In this document: positions 1-11,389 of the stretch, in pieces | Layout: each line of letters begins with the position of its first letter | How positions within the stretch are numbered: position 1 is the first letter of the stretch | Source: Polytrichum commune | Lineage: Eukaryota > Streptophyta > Polytrichopsida > Polytrichales > Polytrichaceae | Assembly (NCBI GenBank): GCA_950295325.1 | Contig: OX485806.1 | Location: forward strand, 43,767,169-43,831,168 | Length of the DNA stretch: 64,000 nt | Direction: 5' to 3' | Notes under the pieces: generated by a model | What the model saw: the letters and a program-made list of their open reading frames with translations, nothing else | Database searches by the model: none | Told to the model about the DNA's origin: nothing | Position numbers and translations under genes: made by a program

Positions 1-306
1 GGAGCGGACGGGGTCGGGAACGGAGCGGATGGGGTCGGGAACGGAGCAGACGGGGTCGGGAACGGGGGCGGACGGAGGGGGGGGGGATTTTAAAAAAAAA
101 AATGGGGCGGACGGGGGAGCAGACGGGGGGGAACGGGGCACGGACGGGGGGGAACGGGGCGTACGGGGTTGGGAACGGAGTGGACGGGGTCGGGAACGGG
201 GGCGGACGGAGGGGGGGGGGAAATTTTTTGTTAAAAAAATTGGGGCGGACGGGGGAGGAACGGGGCGTACGGGATTGGGAACGGAGCGGACGGGGGGGCG
301 GACGGG
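1..306. repeat. GC-rich minisatellite, copy 1 (cut by window edge)
   Basis: This block is built from short words such as GGGGCGGACGG, GGAACGGGGCG and GGGTCGGGAACGG, punctuated by runs of A or T, giving a complex unit of roughly 130 bases. All six frames stay open for long stretches only because the composition is low complexity, so the Gly/Arg/Asp-rich reading frames here are not genes. The G runs on the plus strand could form G-quadruplexes. The same array recurs at 51339-51930. The left end is outside the window. Confidence 0.9.
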
Positions 307-540
307 CACTAGTAATTTTTTCCCCACTTTACCTCTACTTTGCTGACATGTCATCACACGTGGACATCTTACATCCTACGTGTCCGAAATGGGGTAATGT
401 AATTACACACAAAATTCGGTAAAATTCAAGTCCGTTAGGATAAAGACAGCATCCGGCATAATGTCGTGACGGATATGTGTCGTGACGGCACGACATTATG
501 CCGGGATTAGCCTCCGTCACGACACAATAGACAACCCTGG
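307..540. repeat. Conserved tail of the GC-rich repeat with interleaved inverted repeats
   Basis: This 234-base unique segment directly follows the minisatellite and matches 51931-52164 with two visible differences; both copies end at the same point (ACAACCCTGG) and diverge immediately afterwards, so this marks a true repeat boundary. It contains a perfect 16-bp inverted repeat (453-468 with 489-504, CCGGCATAATGTCGTG) and a perfect 12-bp inverted repeat (477-488 with 514-525, GTGTCGTGACGG). The second pair starts inside the loop of the first and ends outside it, so the two stems interleave. No protein is encoded. It may be the end of a mobile element, but no matching left terminus is visible. 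Confidence 0.85.
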
Positions 541-747
541 CGATGGATTCATCCAACTGCAAACAACAAACCATGTATTAGAATATGTAACAACAAATTA
601 GAATACAAAATCTAGAATTTGTAACTGAAGTTGTTGAAAAAAAAACAAGAAAAAAACGTACTTACATAAGTTAAGTAGTGCGGCGTTCTCTATTGGAGTA
701 TCATCATCAAAGTCCATACCATCGCATGAGATATCAGTTGTAGGTAT

Positions 748-3030
748 TTAAAGAGGCTTTAGTAACTCATCAAAGAGTTCGGCATCACACTCTAATGCTA
801 GAATATGACGATTGGATGAATGAGCTGCTCTAATAGAAGAACCTGGATGAAGCACAATATTAATAAGGAAAATACGAACATTGAAGTATGAATTAAAAAA
901 CATATGAACTAATAATTGGATACTGTAAAATACAATACATGTAGAAGCAGTCATGTCTGCCACAATACCGCCTACATAACTCAAACCATGAACAAATAAC
1001 TTCATTAAAACTTCAGACTTCTCCTTTGCATCCCTCCATGGCTTGCCATCTCCTTGTCTACATAATTGAGTTTCCGTAGTAATAGAGTTGAAGAGAACGT
1101 CATCTGTGGCTAAATCAACCTCTGGAATTGAAGGATCCATGGTGATCAGAAGTTTTTGAGGTTGCCTCGCAATGGGAAATGAAAATAATCGAACCAATAA
1201 CAAAGCATTAAACTTCAAAGCCATAATTGCTACTTACATTTTTGGACGGATTCATAGGACTTGCTAAGTGCAAGCAATTAATGATAGTCCACTCATCCTT
1301 GATCTTAAATTTATAGTTCTTGAAGAATCCTGCCACTTCTCTCTTCACCGCAGAACTGTCAAGATAAAACAAAAAAATGTTCCATCATCATGAAGATAGG
1401 TAAGAGCAATGCCATCAATATGTTGAGAAAACTTGGAATGTTGGCATTCCAAGGGGGAATTTGAGATGGCGGATCCGAGACACCTAGAACCCGAAGACCA
1501 TCTGGGTAATCCGCAATAATGAGGTCCACAACAGGTTTCTTTTGCAATTGGCCATAAAAAAAAATTATCTACCTTCACCAACCTACAAAGATAAAATATA
1601 AATATTACAATTCATTATTGAAGACGACAATTGAAAGCAAACAATGAAATAACGTGATGAAATATGAATGAAACTTTATAAAACATGAAATAAATTAAAA
1701 ACTGTAAAATAAAATGAACTCACCTTTGGTGCACGAAATAAAGCCACAATGTCGTCATATGGTGCACGAAATGTACATGTTTGCTTCTTATCCTCGATAA
1801 TCCTCACAAAAAAATCATTCAAGATTAAATCCAAAAATGTATGATTTGTAGGTAAAGGAGGCAAAATATCCATCATACCACTAAGTTTGGGAGGTATATC
1901 GAAGGTAAGAGAAGGGGTTGTTTTCTGCCGCTTTGAAGTATGAAACATTGCCTCTAGATTTGAAGAAGAAGGTTCAGTAACTACAAGGTTGTTGAGATTG
2001 CTTTAAATTGGAGCATCGTCATCGCTATCATGAATTAGGAGGATTGATCTTTTAGGCTTAGATTTTTTTTTTGGCATCTTGGCTACATCCTCATCCATTC
2101 TGGAGGGAGCAATTTTAGTTGCACCCTTGAGGGCGGGTTGAATAGAATCTCAAAGGGCAATATCAAAAGTGAGAGGTGATTTCAGAAGAAAATCCAAATA
2201 CCACCCATATTTTTCAAAATGCATAGGATCCCAAGATTTCATGATCCTCTCTGTGAACATGCATTCTTCACTTTCGATATCCAAATAATTAGCCAAAAAA
2301 GTGGGAGATTTGGAAATGGCTTTAGCAGGAAATAGAACATTTTTGAAGTACCTATAAAACACCCTTCGCATGGCTGGATTGAAATTGATTGTTTGTCAAT
2401 GTTATGATTTTTGTGAACCTCCTTATCTACACCGAATTCACGAAAAAATGCAGTATCCCACAATGATATGTGCATTGCCTCCACATAATAAAAAATGTGG
2501 GCAAAGGATCCATACCATCTGGAAAATAGTTGATGGACACATGCATATCAGCCACAGTAGCATCAAAGAGCTTCTCGGTCTCAATAGCCAACTGCCAACT
2601 GCCAAATATAAAATAAAGATTAAAAAAATTGAATGATTAAAAATTTATTAAAATACAATAAAAAACATGGACAAAAAATTATCACCTGAGCCCACCAAGT
2701 AGCTTTATGAAGCCACTTGAAAAACTCTATATTATTGAATTTTGGTTTCGGGAACTTGAGAGTCTCACGAAGAGTAGGTGAACTATTCCACTTCTCAAGC
2801 CACTTAATCTTCATAGATGTATCCATTGCCAAAATTGCTAACATCCAAAGTTTTTCTTGAGTCATCTCAGGATTCTCATCCTTGGTTGATACCTCAACTG
2901 TTCAAGACGGGAAGATGTGTTGACAATTTCTTTCTTAAAAAATGCATGCAATTGCAACTCCAATTGATCTTCAGAAAGGGGTACAACTTCTATATCTAAA
3001 GCACTAAACATATCACCCATATAAAAGACA
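748..3030 (-). pseudogene. Beta-class DNA amino-methyltransferase relic (N4-C or N6-A type), multi-exon
   Basis: The gene reads right to left. An N-terminal region of no recognised family covers about 3030-2110 (pieces include RRVFYRYFKNVLFPAK and FTERIMKSWDPMHFEKYGWY), followed by a basic stretch PKKKSKPKR near 2060-2080 that resembles a nuclear localisation signal. The catalytic part then shows VVDLIIADYPDG near 1500-1530 (decayed DPPYG motif IV), VKREVAGFFKNYKFK and DEWTIIN around 1270-1360, and KPWRDAKEKSEVLMKLF plus VGGIVADMTAST (motif I, SAM binding) near 930-1050, ending NRHILALECDAELFDELL. Motif IV before motif I is the beta-class order of amino-methyltransferases. Intron signals are visible: GTAAGT after SPMNPSKN near 1235, and a GT...AG gap inside motif I near 855-945. 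Frame changes near 1420 and 1540, a frame change near 2870 and stops near 2010 and 2150 mark it as broken. Expression is unknown. It could be a host gene relic or cargo of an unrecognised transposon. Confidence 0.68.
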
Positions 3031-3164
3031 AAAACAAATTAAAATAAATATATACATATTAAAGAAATCACATATGCAAACTAAAATAATATACAAAAAC
3101 ATTTATAAAAGTGAGAGTATACATAAGGAAAAACCACATATATAAAAGAATTTAAAATTTCAAT

Positions 3165-3810
3165 AAGGGTGGCCGTTAACGGCCATCCTTGTTGGAGGAT
3201 AAAACATTAAGAAAATGAGTGTATAAATGAAGAAATAAACACATATAGAAAATAATCTAAAATTTCAATAACGGTGACCGTTAATGGCCACCCTTGTTGA
3301 AGGAAAAAAAGAAGAAGGAAATAGATGTATACATGAAGAAAGAAACACATATAGAAAAGAATCTGAAATTTCAATAAGGATGGCCGTGAACGGCCACCCT
3401 TGTTGAAGGAAAAAAAATGAAGGAAATGAGTGTATACATGAAGAAAAAAACACATATAGAAAAGAATATGAAATTTCAATAAGGGTGGCCGTTAACGGCT
3501 ACCCTTGTTGAAGGACAAAAAATGACGGAAATGAGTGTATATATGAAGAAAGAAACACATATACTAATAAATATGAGATGCAGCCAAGGGTGGCCGTTAA
3601 CGGCCACACTTTTAGATGGAACAGACATAAGAAATATATGTATATATGTTATTAAATGAAGACTGAAACCCAAGAAGGGGTGGTCGTTAACGGCTGCCTT
3701 AAACTAGAACAGAGAAGTTAGCATCATACAAAGGGCGGCCGTCAACGGCCGCCCTAAACTAGAACACAAAAGTTGGCATCATAGAAAGGGTGGCCGTTAA
3801 CGGCTATCCA
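3165..3810. repeat. Tandem satellite of eight palindromes centred on CCGTTAACGG
   Basis: Eight imperfect copies of a palindrome whose core is GTGGCCGTTAACGGCCAC lie at 3165-3190, 3271-3295, 3376-3402, 3481-3506, 3586-3611, 3676-3700, 3731-3755 and 3786-3810. The first five are spaced about 105 bases apart and share AT-rich spacers (for example AAACACATATAGAAAAGAAT); the last three are closer (90 and 55 bases). Each centre holds two divergent AACGG words, the core recognised by plant MYB proteins, including the MSA element of cell-cycle MYB3R factors. Short open frames read through the spacers on the minus strand because of the repeat and are not genes. Function as a protein-binding array is inference. 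Confidence 0.9.
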
Positions 3811-4299
3811 TTTGGAAGAGAAATGCACCTTGATTTGAGTTGTTTTCCGGAGTTGCTATAACTTTTTCAAATATTATAATTTATTTCCACAAAAAATCAA
3901 GTGCATAGATTATAGCATTGCTATTACTCCAAATTGTTTCAGAATTTTTGGAGATGATATCAATTTTACATAAATGGTCAAAGTCTACTGAAATTAATAT
4001 GGTTAGATTTCCTGCATAAAATCTTAATTTTTTGAAGATTTTAGAAGAATCTAATATGCTCTAATTGTTTTTTGGCTCTAAAACATGCAAAACAATATCA
4101 TTTTGTATATGTTATATACCGTTGGAATCGTATTTTTGGCGTGCACAATATAGTATATATTACATACCTTCAAATGTATTTTCATTTAAAAGTTATTCTC
4201 TTACCATTTCGTTCGTACAACCTACCTCCATATCCGTCTCAGAAGATTGTTTTTTTTTTTTCGTATTGTGTTTGGCTTGCTCTTCGTCGATGCCTTTGC
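3811..4299. other. AT-rich stretch without a recognised gene
   Basis: No supported coding region or repeat boundary was found. Short frames on both strands are unsupported; the minus-strand frame at 4193-4531 is antisense to the start of the transposase relic downstream. Confidence 0.6.
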
Positions 4300-6631
4300 C
4301 ATAATCTTTCTCTTCTTCATCATCCTCATTGCATTCAGAGACGATATGTGGTTGAGTTTCACATATAGGAGTTTGCTTTAATCGTAACTTTGTATATGGA
4401 TCAAAGTGTTTTTTGCATAGTGGAATGAGAACTATGGATAGTATTATGACACTTAAAGACCACTCTGCTTTTAAGTTCGTCCATGGTAGTCGGTTCCTAG
4501 GGCAATGAAAAGATAAAGTGTTTGTTTTCAAGATGTCTGTAGACCTTTCAGGTAGTGGTGTGAAACTTGTGAAGAAGATGCAAGTCGGGGGAATATGAAG
4601 AATTCATGAATTATGTTTGAGCATGTCAAACGTTTGAAAGACTGAACGACAATGACTTGCCATGTGTACGACAGTCGATACTGTATAGTGTTAATCATTG
4701 CGTGTTGTGACATGCAATCTGAAGATGGTGCAGTACAAATTCTCTTTTGGGAGAATTTGAATTCTGTTATGGCAGAAAATGGTGTACTAAACGTAAATTT
4801 TGAAGGATTTATGGCTGATAGTGCTCAAACTAATTGGAATGCAGCGATGACGATTTACAGGGATGGTGACCCAAGTCTACCCATGGTTGCACGTGAGCAT
4901 ACATGTCTTTTCCATTGGTATGCGAGTTTGGATAAGGTGACCCAAAAGTATATCAAACCATCCTTGCAGTTTCAACACAAGCAAATATGCAAGGATTACA
5001 AAGACGCGAAAACAGTGGACGACGCCGAGACTAAATATCATGTGATTCGTTCTTGGTGGTTGTCATCCGGAGCTGCCTCGGAAGAAGGCATCCTTGGCCT
5101 TTCAGAGTGGTTGGGTTTTTGGCATTTTCGTTACAGACAATGGGGTGGTCATATGCTATTTGTAAGTACATATCAAAATTCATTATTCAATGTCATTCAT
5201 TTTTCTTCCATTGTTATATATATCTTATATTTTTTTTATCCTTATATTTGTGTGTTGTCCATAGAATATGACAATAGAAGAACGTGCGGAAATGCCAACA
5301 TACAACCTTACAGAGACTGTACACAACAAATGACTCCAACAGTCCGCAACAAGATGACTTGTTTATATGAAGCTACAGTGGATGACATGATCCGTGCCTT
5401 TATGCAAATTGCAAATTACCGGACATGGTTAAAAGGGAGGTCTAATGGTAAAGGTCCTGATTCGGCATCCTTGAAACTTAAAGCGGCTGCCAGGTGTGGA
5501 GATCCAAAAATGTTGGATGATGCCATGAAGTCTTATCCAGGGGTAGAAGACGTTAACACTAGAGATTGTGCATTGGAAGGGTCAGAGCTCTTTGGGTCCA
5601 CCAAACGCAAACTCAACCTACCACGGGGTGTTGATTGTGACTCTCATCGATCCGACAAAGTGAACTATTCCATTCCTCGTCCCAACACTCGAGCAACTCG
5701 TCAACGCATAGAGGAATCGTTGAGTTCTGCAATTCATGGTGTGGCTCATACTACATCCGTGTTAGAAACTGATTGTCTTGCTTCTAAGTGGCACATTGCA
5801 AGATTGCCACCCAACTCAGCCAAACGATGTTGGGCACTGCAAGCCATTACAGGAACTATGTGCAATGCCAAAGTCGGGACTGGGAAACATGACATACATG
5901 CTCCAACATACAAAGGGCTCATGAAGGAATTTCGCTCTCCCAACAATGTGGAGTATGAATTTTGGTTTTGCCCTAACGACATCAAGCGTTGTGTGAGTGG
6001 CAGTAAGAAGAAATATGTGTTGGATTGGCCTATAGTACCCAACACGTGGCCGGTGAAGATAGGGACCAATCTATCGAGTAAGGAAGTTTTGGCACTTGAA
6101 GATGCTGGATTTCAACTACAGCAGAGGGAGGCATTGTCCCCTCGTCGTAGGCTTTCAACAATCGCAATTCTCCCCATCCCTCGCTCGCATTTTTGTATGC
6201 CACCAAACCCGGACGCCCACCCTACATTCAGGTTTGGGAAGACAGTACGTCATAATCCAACAGCACCGCTGGCGGATCACAAAAATAAATGGGAGAGCGC
6301 CAGACTCATGGAAGGTTACTATGTGGTTGGGGTCACTGCCATTCCATATCCGGGCTTTGGAGTGATAATCAGCATTGTCTCCAAGCAGGATATCACCTAC
6401 CATGTCATAATTGGCGACATCCTGCATTGCACATGCCCGGATTTCACGAAAATGTCCTCTCATGCATTGGAAAATAAAGGAAAATGGGTGTATTGTAAAC
6501 ATCTTTATTATGTGTTTAGATTTTTGTGTAAGGTAGATTACGAGAGTGACAAATTCATTCATGCACCTACATATACCTATGATGAGGTCATGCGACTACT
6601 TGAACTTACTGGTATTGTAGAATGTGTGTAG
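4300..6631 (+). pseudogene. MULE-type transposase with SWIM zinc finger (decayed), first family
   Basis: From about 4360 the plus strand reads VCFNRNFVYGSKCFLHSG and then KMSVDLSGSGVKLVKKMQ. The transposase core follows from 4652: YCIVLIIACCDMQSEDGA, then FEGFMADSAQTNWNAAM, EHTCLFHWYASLDKVTQKY and SEWLGFWHFRYRQWGGHM. The C-terminal zinc finger is the CxC...CxH SWIM type (HCTCPDF then WVYCKHLYYVF) near 6425-6510. A GT-AG intron fits 5162-5264; the long open frame reads through it, so the hydrophobic stretch FNVIHFSSIVIYILYFF is intron, not a membrane segment. Spliced reading restores EERAEMPTYNLTETVHNK but meets TGA at 5331. TGA at 4506 and 4643 also break the upstream part. No Ulp1 partner gene or terminal repeats were found here, so this is a different family from the large element at 25998. 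It is probably a dead DNA transposon copy. Confidence 0.8.
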
Positions 6632-6767
6632 TATTGCAAGTGTTCTATTAAGCAACATATATCTTAATGTCAATAATGACATGTTTTGGTTTGGATTACT
6701 ATAATAAAAATTAGCAATGGACTGAAAGTATTTCAAATGATTCAGTAACTTCATTTCCATTTAGACT

Positions 6768-7125
6768 ATGACCCAACCGTGAGCGGTTTGATTGATTTAC
6801 ACGGATAAATAATAACAAGTTTCTAAAAATAATAAATAATCGAGAAGATTTTACGCACATCCGCGTAGTAACCTCTTCTTGGTATCCGCCTATACATTAT
6901 TCTTGCTTTATCATTAGCTCAATTTGGGATAGCACAAGTCAATGTAACCAACCGGATTCGAACCCGGGTTGATCCAGACCTAATACCAGTCTCTTACACA
7001 ACTCGCATCCACAGGCGGATGTCTCAAAACCTAGTAGCTACCTACATATTGACTATTTCTAATATCTAATTTCCTTGCTTTTGTAGATAGTGGGCCTTAA
7101 CTCAACCCGTGAGCGGTTTGAGTGG
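6768..7125 (-). mobile_element. SINE-like insert with tRNA-type B box (candidate)
   Basis: This segment interrupts two homologous copies of the MULE 3' end. On the minus strand it holds GGGTTCGAATCC (near 6957-6968), a good polymerase III B box, preceded about 40 bases upstream by GCGAGTTGTGTAAGAGACTG, a weak A-box-like stretch. Similar words, CCGTGAGCGGTTTGA, occur at both edges (about 6777 and 7105) and could be a target duplication or terminal repeat. No complete tRNA fold is evident. A tRNA-derived SINE is the most likely reading. Confidence 0.4.
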
Positions 7126-7135
7126 CTCACAATTA

Positions 7136-7290
7136 TGGCACCTACTTGAACTTGCTGGTGTTGTGGAATGTGAGTAGTTGTGCAAGTGTTGGTTGTAACT
7201 ACATGTATAAGGATGTCAATAAATAACATGTATTGGTTTGGATTATTATAATAAAAATCAGCAATGGATTGAAAGTGTTTTAAATGATCC
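7136..7290 (+). repeat. Duplicate of the MULE 3' end
   Basis: The segment repeats 6594-6740: ACTTGAACTTRCTGG, TGTCAATAA, TTGGTTTGGATTA, and AGCAATGGAYTGAAAGT appear in both, with scattered differences. It includes the last codons of the transposase and its 3' flank. It suggests a tandem partial duplication or two adjacent related insertions, separated by the SINE-like segment. Confidence 0.75.
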
Positions 7291-7705
7291 ATGGCAATAG
7301 GGCCCTGTCACGTATGCTTCATTTAAAATATTGGCAATTTACAATTGAAAATATGCAATTAATTTGTCAAAATTCTGGTTGTGTACCCTAAACCCGTGTG
7401 TCTTTACTAAATTTGGATTCATTGCTCATGTGTTACTGCTCACATCTCACCGCTCATAAGATAGCTTCCCTCCCAACTACGATATTCTACTTGGTAAGCA
7501 AACACTCTATCCCCTTGGTTTTGATTTGGACAACTGGACTGAGGAAGCTTGGATCCGATTTAGTTGGTTGGCTGGAGACGGCCGTAAGGAGCTTATTCAT
7601 GTGGCATTCGCGGTGGCCATAACCATAGCATCTTTATCCATGGTTTTTGGATGTGGTGCTATTGTGGATACATTGCCATATGCTTTCACATTATTGTAGG
7701 AGTCA

Positions 7706-8960
7706 TTGGCATTTATGGAGAGTGTTGAGGATCAACAGGAGATGGCACCTCAGGGTGCATTAGTACGCCATCTCGAATATCCTCTTCTTCCCTGGCACGA
7801 TTCCGCCGACCTATTCCAAAGGTGTGAGGTTACTAACCTTTTTTTTGGTTCTACAACACCAGTCATATGTGATACCTCATCGGCGTTGGCACATACCATT
7901 TCATGGCGTCCGCCAGACGAGGGGATCATTTTGGTGGAACTATTTGGGGCATTGGGACAGAACTGGCGGGTGTGTTGGAGGCGGGTTTCACAGTTCGCTA
8001 GTATGTTTATGTGGATGACAATCACGTGTCCACCTGTGTGGCCCATCACCATATCCACTAGTTAATGGTGTTGTACCCACAGTAGTTGGATCCAACTACC
8101 ATTCGTGGGTGTTTTGCACGTCTCCCTCGTGATGTTACACTTATCAACGAGGTAGACTTACGAAGGTTGGGTCCCGTGGATGTGGTGATAGCGGGATGGC
8201 CCTGCCAGGGCCACTCATATGCTGGAGCGGGCCGATGGTTAGCGGATCCTAGATCTAGTCTTTTTTTAGGACCTCATCCGGCTTATGCAGTGGTACCTAA
8301 ACCTTTCCCTCCAAGGTACATATTTGAGAATGTACCTCTGTTGGGAGATTCTTGGGACAAGGTGTTCAATGACATGCATTATATTTGTCAACACCTTGGT
8401 GATCCCATTTTTGTGGATGTCACGAGCTTTGGATCTTATTTCCACTGGCCTCGGTGGCTTTGGACCAACCTCGCACCGCTATCCATTTTAACTACAACAT
8501 TTTCTGCAATGCCTCCACCTTTTGATCAAAAGGTCGATGACATTTTGGATCCACATCAGATCTCTTTGCTGGTTGTTCATGATGATTTACCCCTGTTGGC
8601 ATTGGTCAACAAAATGGGGGCACCACAAAGGGCCTTCCCCACCTTTATGATTTTCCCACAGTCATTCACATTCCGCGATTGGAGACTTGGCATGGTGTGG
8701 GATGATCACAGTAAAAGCCATACCAAATCATTAGCTGACGAACGAGAACGTGCCACAGGATTCCGCATAGGCACCACAACAGCTTGTGGCCTGTTTGAGG
8801 GCTAACGATATTTCATGTTGGATAAAGCCATGGATTTTAATACGATGGTATGGAGTGTTGGTTTATGCCTTGCACTACAATGGCATCATGATGACCAATT
8901 ATTGTTTCTCGGGGCAGAGGACTCTGGTCAGGGCGCACAACGGTCCACATCCATGGAGGA
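7706..8960 (+). pseudogene. Captured cytosine-5 DNA methyltransferase domain of the gypsy fossil
   Basis: The fragment shows the hallmarks of a 5mC methyltransferase: PDEGIILVELFG (motif I, SAM binding) near 7910, VDVVIAGWPCQGHSYAG (motif IV with the catalytic PCQ) near 8180-8225, YIFENVPLLG (motif VI, ENV) near 8318, and GDPIFVDVTSFGSY followed by RWLWTNLAP (motif VIII region) near 8400-8475. The C-terminal part has ERERATGFRIGT near 8740 and, further on, a stretch resembling the final target-end helix. By eye the middle region is closest to Dnmt3/DRM-type enzymes. It lies inside the pol region between protease and reverse transcriptase and is part of the broken element. A host-gene origin is inferred. 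Confidence 0.8.
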
Positions 8961-9379
8961 GGAAAATTAAAGTCATAATTGGAGAAGCCAAATGAATCTC
9001 TTGATTCGAGCAGCAAGTAATAGAGGAGCTTTGAGCCCAACTGGTTTATACTGCTTTGGTTTCTTTACCTCCAGTGGTGGTTTTAACAACACATATTGGT
9101 GGTGATGAAGAGAAGCCAAATTCTATTGGTGGCACTGAGGTTGTGGGCATGGTTAAGGTCCCCTTCTCTCAGTAGCAGTTAGAGTTTGTGTCAGCATCAG
9201 GTTGCTTCCCTTTGGTGGAGAGGGTGACCACAGAGTTTGATGATTGACCATTGGAATTATGCCCTTATCTCATTGGTGCTGAGGCACAGAATGTACAAGC
9301 GTTTATTCGCTCAAACTGTAGGTATTTTGCTTTTAGCCTTCACGATCTTGAAGGCTATAAATGAAAACCCATCCACATT

Positions 9380-11389
9380 CAACTGGAAGACGACCATCCT
9401 TATTTCTGGAGACCATACAAGCTTAGTGTTCCCGAGAGGATTGGTGTCCCATGCCAATTCTGGAGGAGTTGTTTGATGCCATCAGATTTTCTCAAGTCTT
9501 TAACACCCTGGACCTGAGATTTGACTATCACCAACTTCCATTACTTTCGGGAGATCGAGTGAAAACCGCATTTTGGGGAGTTGATCAAGATAGGAAAGAT
9601 CAACTGTATCATTGGAAATTTCTTCCATTTGGCCTCAAGAATGCATCTGCTAAGCTTCAGAGAATGATGGATCAAATGCTCTTTGGTTTGCCCTTTGCTC
9701 GGTGTACATTGATGACGTAATTACCTTCAGTAAGACACCACAGGAACATGTGAAGCATCTGCAAGCCGTTTTTGAACGGTTGCGGCGGTGGGATTGCGTT
9801 TGCACCATGACAAATAATGACCATGGCTAGGAGTATGTTGTTGTTTATGCTTCGCGAAGCAACAACACTGCGGAGGCTAATCATTCGTCCTACGAAGAAG
9901 AAGCTTTGGCAGCGGTGTGGGCTATTGCCTATTTCCGGCCATACCTATATGGTCAGCACTTTACTTTGATAAATGACTATCAACCCTTACCGTGGCTCAT
10001 GGAGTTGGATAAGCTTACTGGCAAGCTTGCAAGGTGGGTTTATTGCTCCAGGAGTATGACTTTGAGGTGATACACCGTGCCGGAATTACCAACTTGGATG
10101 CAGATGGATTCTCACACAATCCAAGTCCTTTGGATGAGGACTTGATCGGAGCCAGGTGGCATGAGAATTATGATTGAAAGGCCATTCCATGTTGGCATGC
10201 AACTGTTTACCTCACTTTGTTTTTTGGTGTTGTTGTTGAGGTTTCAATACAAGGCTCGGATGATGAGACTGATTGACCTCAAGCTATTGCGGATATATGG
10301 GAGGATCTTCCCGTATTGCATAGGCTCTAGCATGGAATGTTTCCCTTGTCTATCTCGGTGATGGAGAGGGATCGGATTGGACATCAAATAATAATATTCG
10401 ATTAGGAGATTTTTGGCATATGCAAAACACATTCGATGTTGTGTGGCCAATATTGGTGGATTGGCATGTATCAGCAGGTAGCTGCTTATGTCGAGAGGTG
10501 TGAAGTTTGTGACCGGGTCAGGTCTAGCTTCACCGCCTTGTCACCTCAATTACAACCCTTACCTATCATGAGACTAACTATCGCTAGTCATTGGACTTTG
10601 CTGGACCGTTGGTTGTTACATCACTTGGAGCAAAATACATGTTGGTGATGGTGGAGCATTTTAGCAGGTGGATTGAGCTTGTCATTCTACACCAAAACTG
10701 TGCAGAGTTGGCCACGGCGGTCTTTTTGGATCGTGTGTTGGCACATTTTGGAGCACTGGTTGAGGTATTGATGGACCAAGGGAGGGAGTTCCTCGGTGTT
10801 TTTGAGGATTTGTGCATTTAAACTCTTATAGATCACCGCACCACCTCTCGAGATCATTCAGAGGGGGGATGGCTTGGTTGAATGGGTTATTCAGACAATC
10901 AAACATGGCTTGAGGAAATATGGATTACTTTGGGGGATCCACCAGGATTGGGGCTTTATGCTGCCTTGGATTGCTATGGGCTATCGATTAAGTAGGCAAA
11001 CTTCATTAGCGTCCTACAACCCGTATTAGTTGTATGGATGTGAGCCTATATTTTCGAGTTATATTCATGAAAAACTAGCTCATGTTGTGGACTTGGAGGA
11101 CCCAAACATTTGGGCAAAGTGTTTGCAAGAGGGGACTTAATTCTTCCAAAGGACCATGCCTATGGCCATGGAAAATTTGTCCATTGCTCAACATCGTGAT
11201 ACATTGCATTATGCACACATTCGCAATGGTGCTTACCGACCTCAGTTATAGAGATTTGGTAGGGTGATTATGTATATATCTAATGTGAGGTGCTTGTGAC
11301 ATTGGATATCAGGGAGGGGGCCAATATCCTTGAGGTGAAGGAGGTGTTGCCAAGTGGTTTGTTATTATTGGAAGACAAGGATGGTTGGG
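9380..11389 (+). mobile_element. Reverse transcriptase, RNase H and integrase region of the gypsy fossil
   Basis: Reverse transcriptase motifs include FNTLDLRFDYHQ and WKFLPFGLKNASAKLQRMMD. RNase H shows YASRSNNTAEANHSSYEEEA and FEVIHRAGITNLDADGFS. Integrase shows a zinc-binding piece CEVCDRVRSSF near 10500 and a core beginning MDFAGPLVVTSLGAKYMLV at 10591, including LMDQGREFLG near 10770. After the core, wording like SYRDLVG and a VLPSGLLLLE-like tail near 11340 precede the LTR. These are gypsy-type (RNase H before integrase). Broken, with many interruptions. Confidence 0.85.

Noticed and set aside
29-422. Long Gly/Arg/Asp-rich open frames in the GC-rich block
   Set aside because: They follow the minisatellite words in several frames at once and recur at 51393-52046; low complexity, not genes.
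3165-3810. CRISPR-like regular palindromic repeats
   Set aside because: The setting is a plant chromosome, the repeats are diverged, spacers are related to one another, and there are no cas genes; it is a satellite.
5162-5264. Membrane segment inside the 4652-6631 open frame
   Set aside because: The hydrophobic stretch coincides with a GT-AG intron of the transposase relic.
6950-6975. tRNA gene on the minus strand
   Set aside because: Only a B box is convincing; no full cloverleaf could be drawn, so a SINE-like element is preferred.
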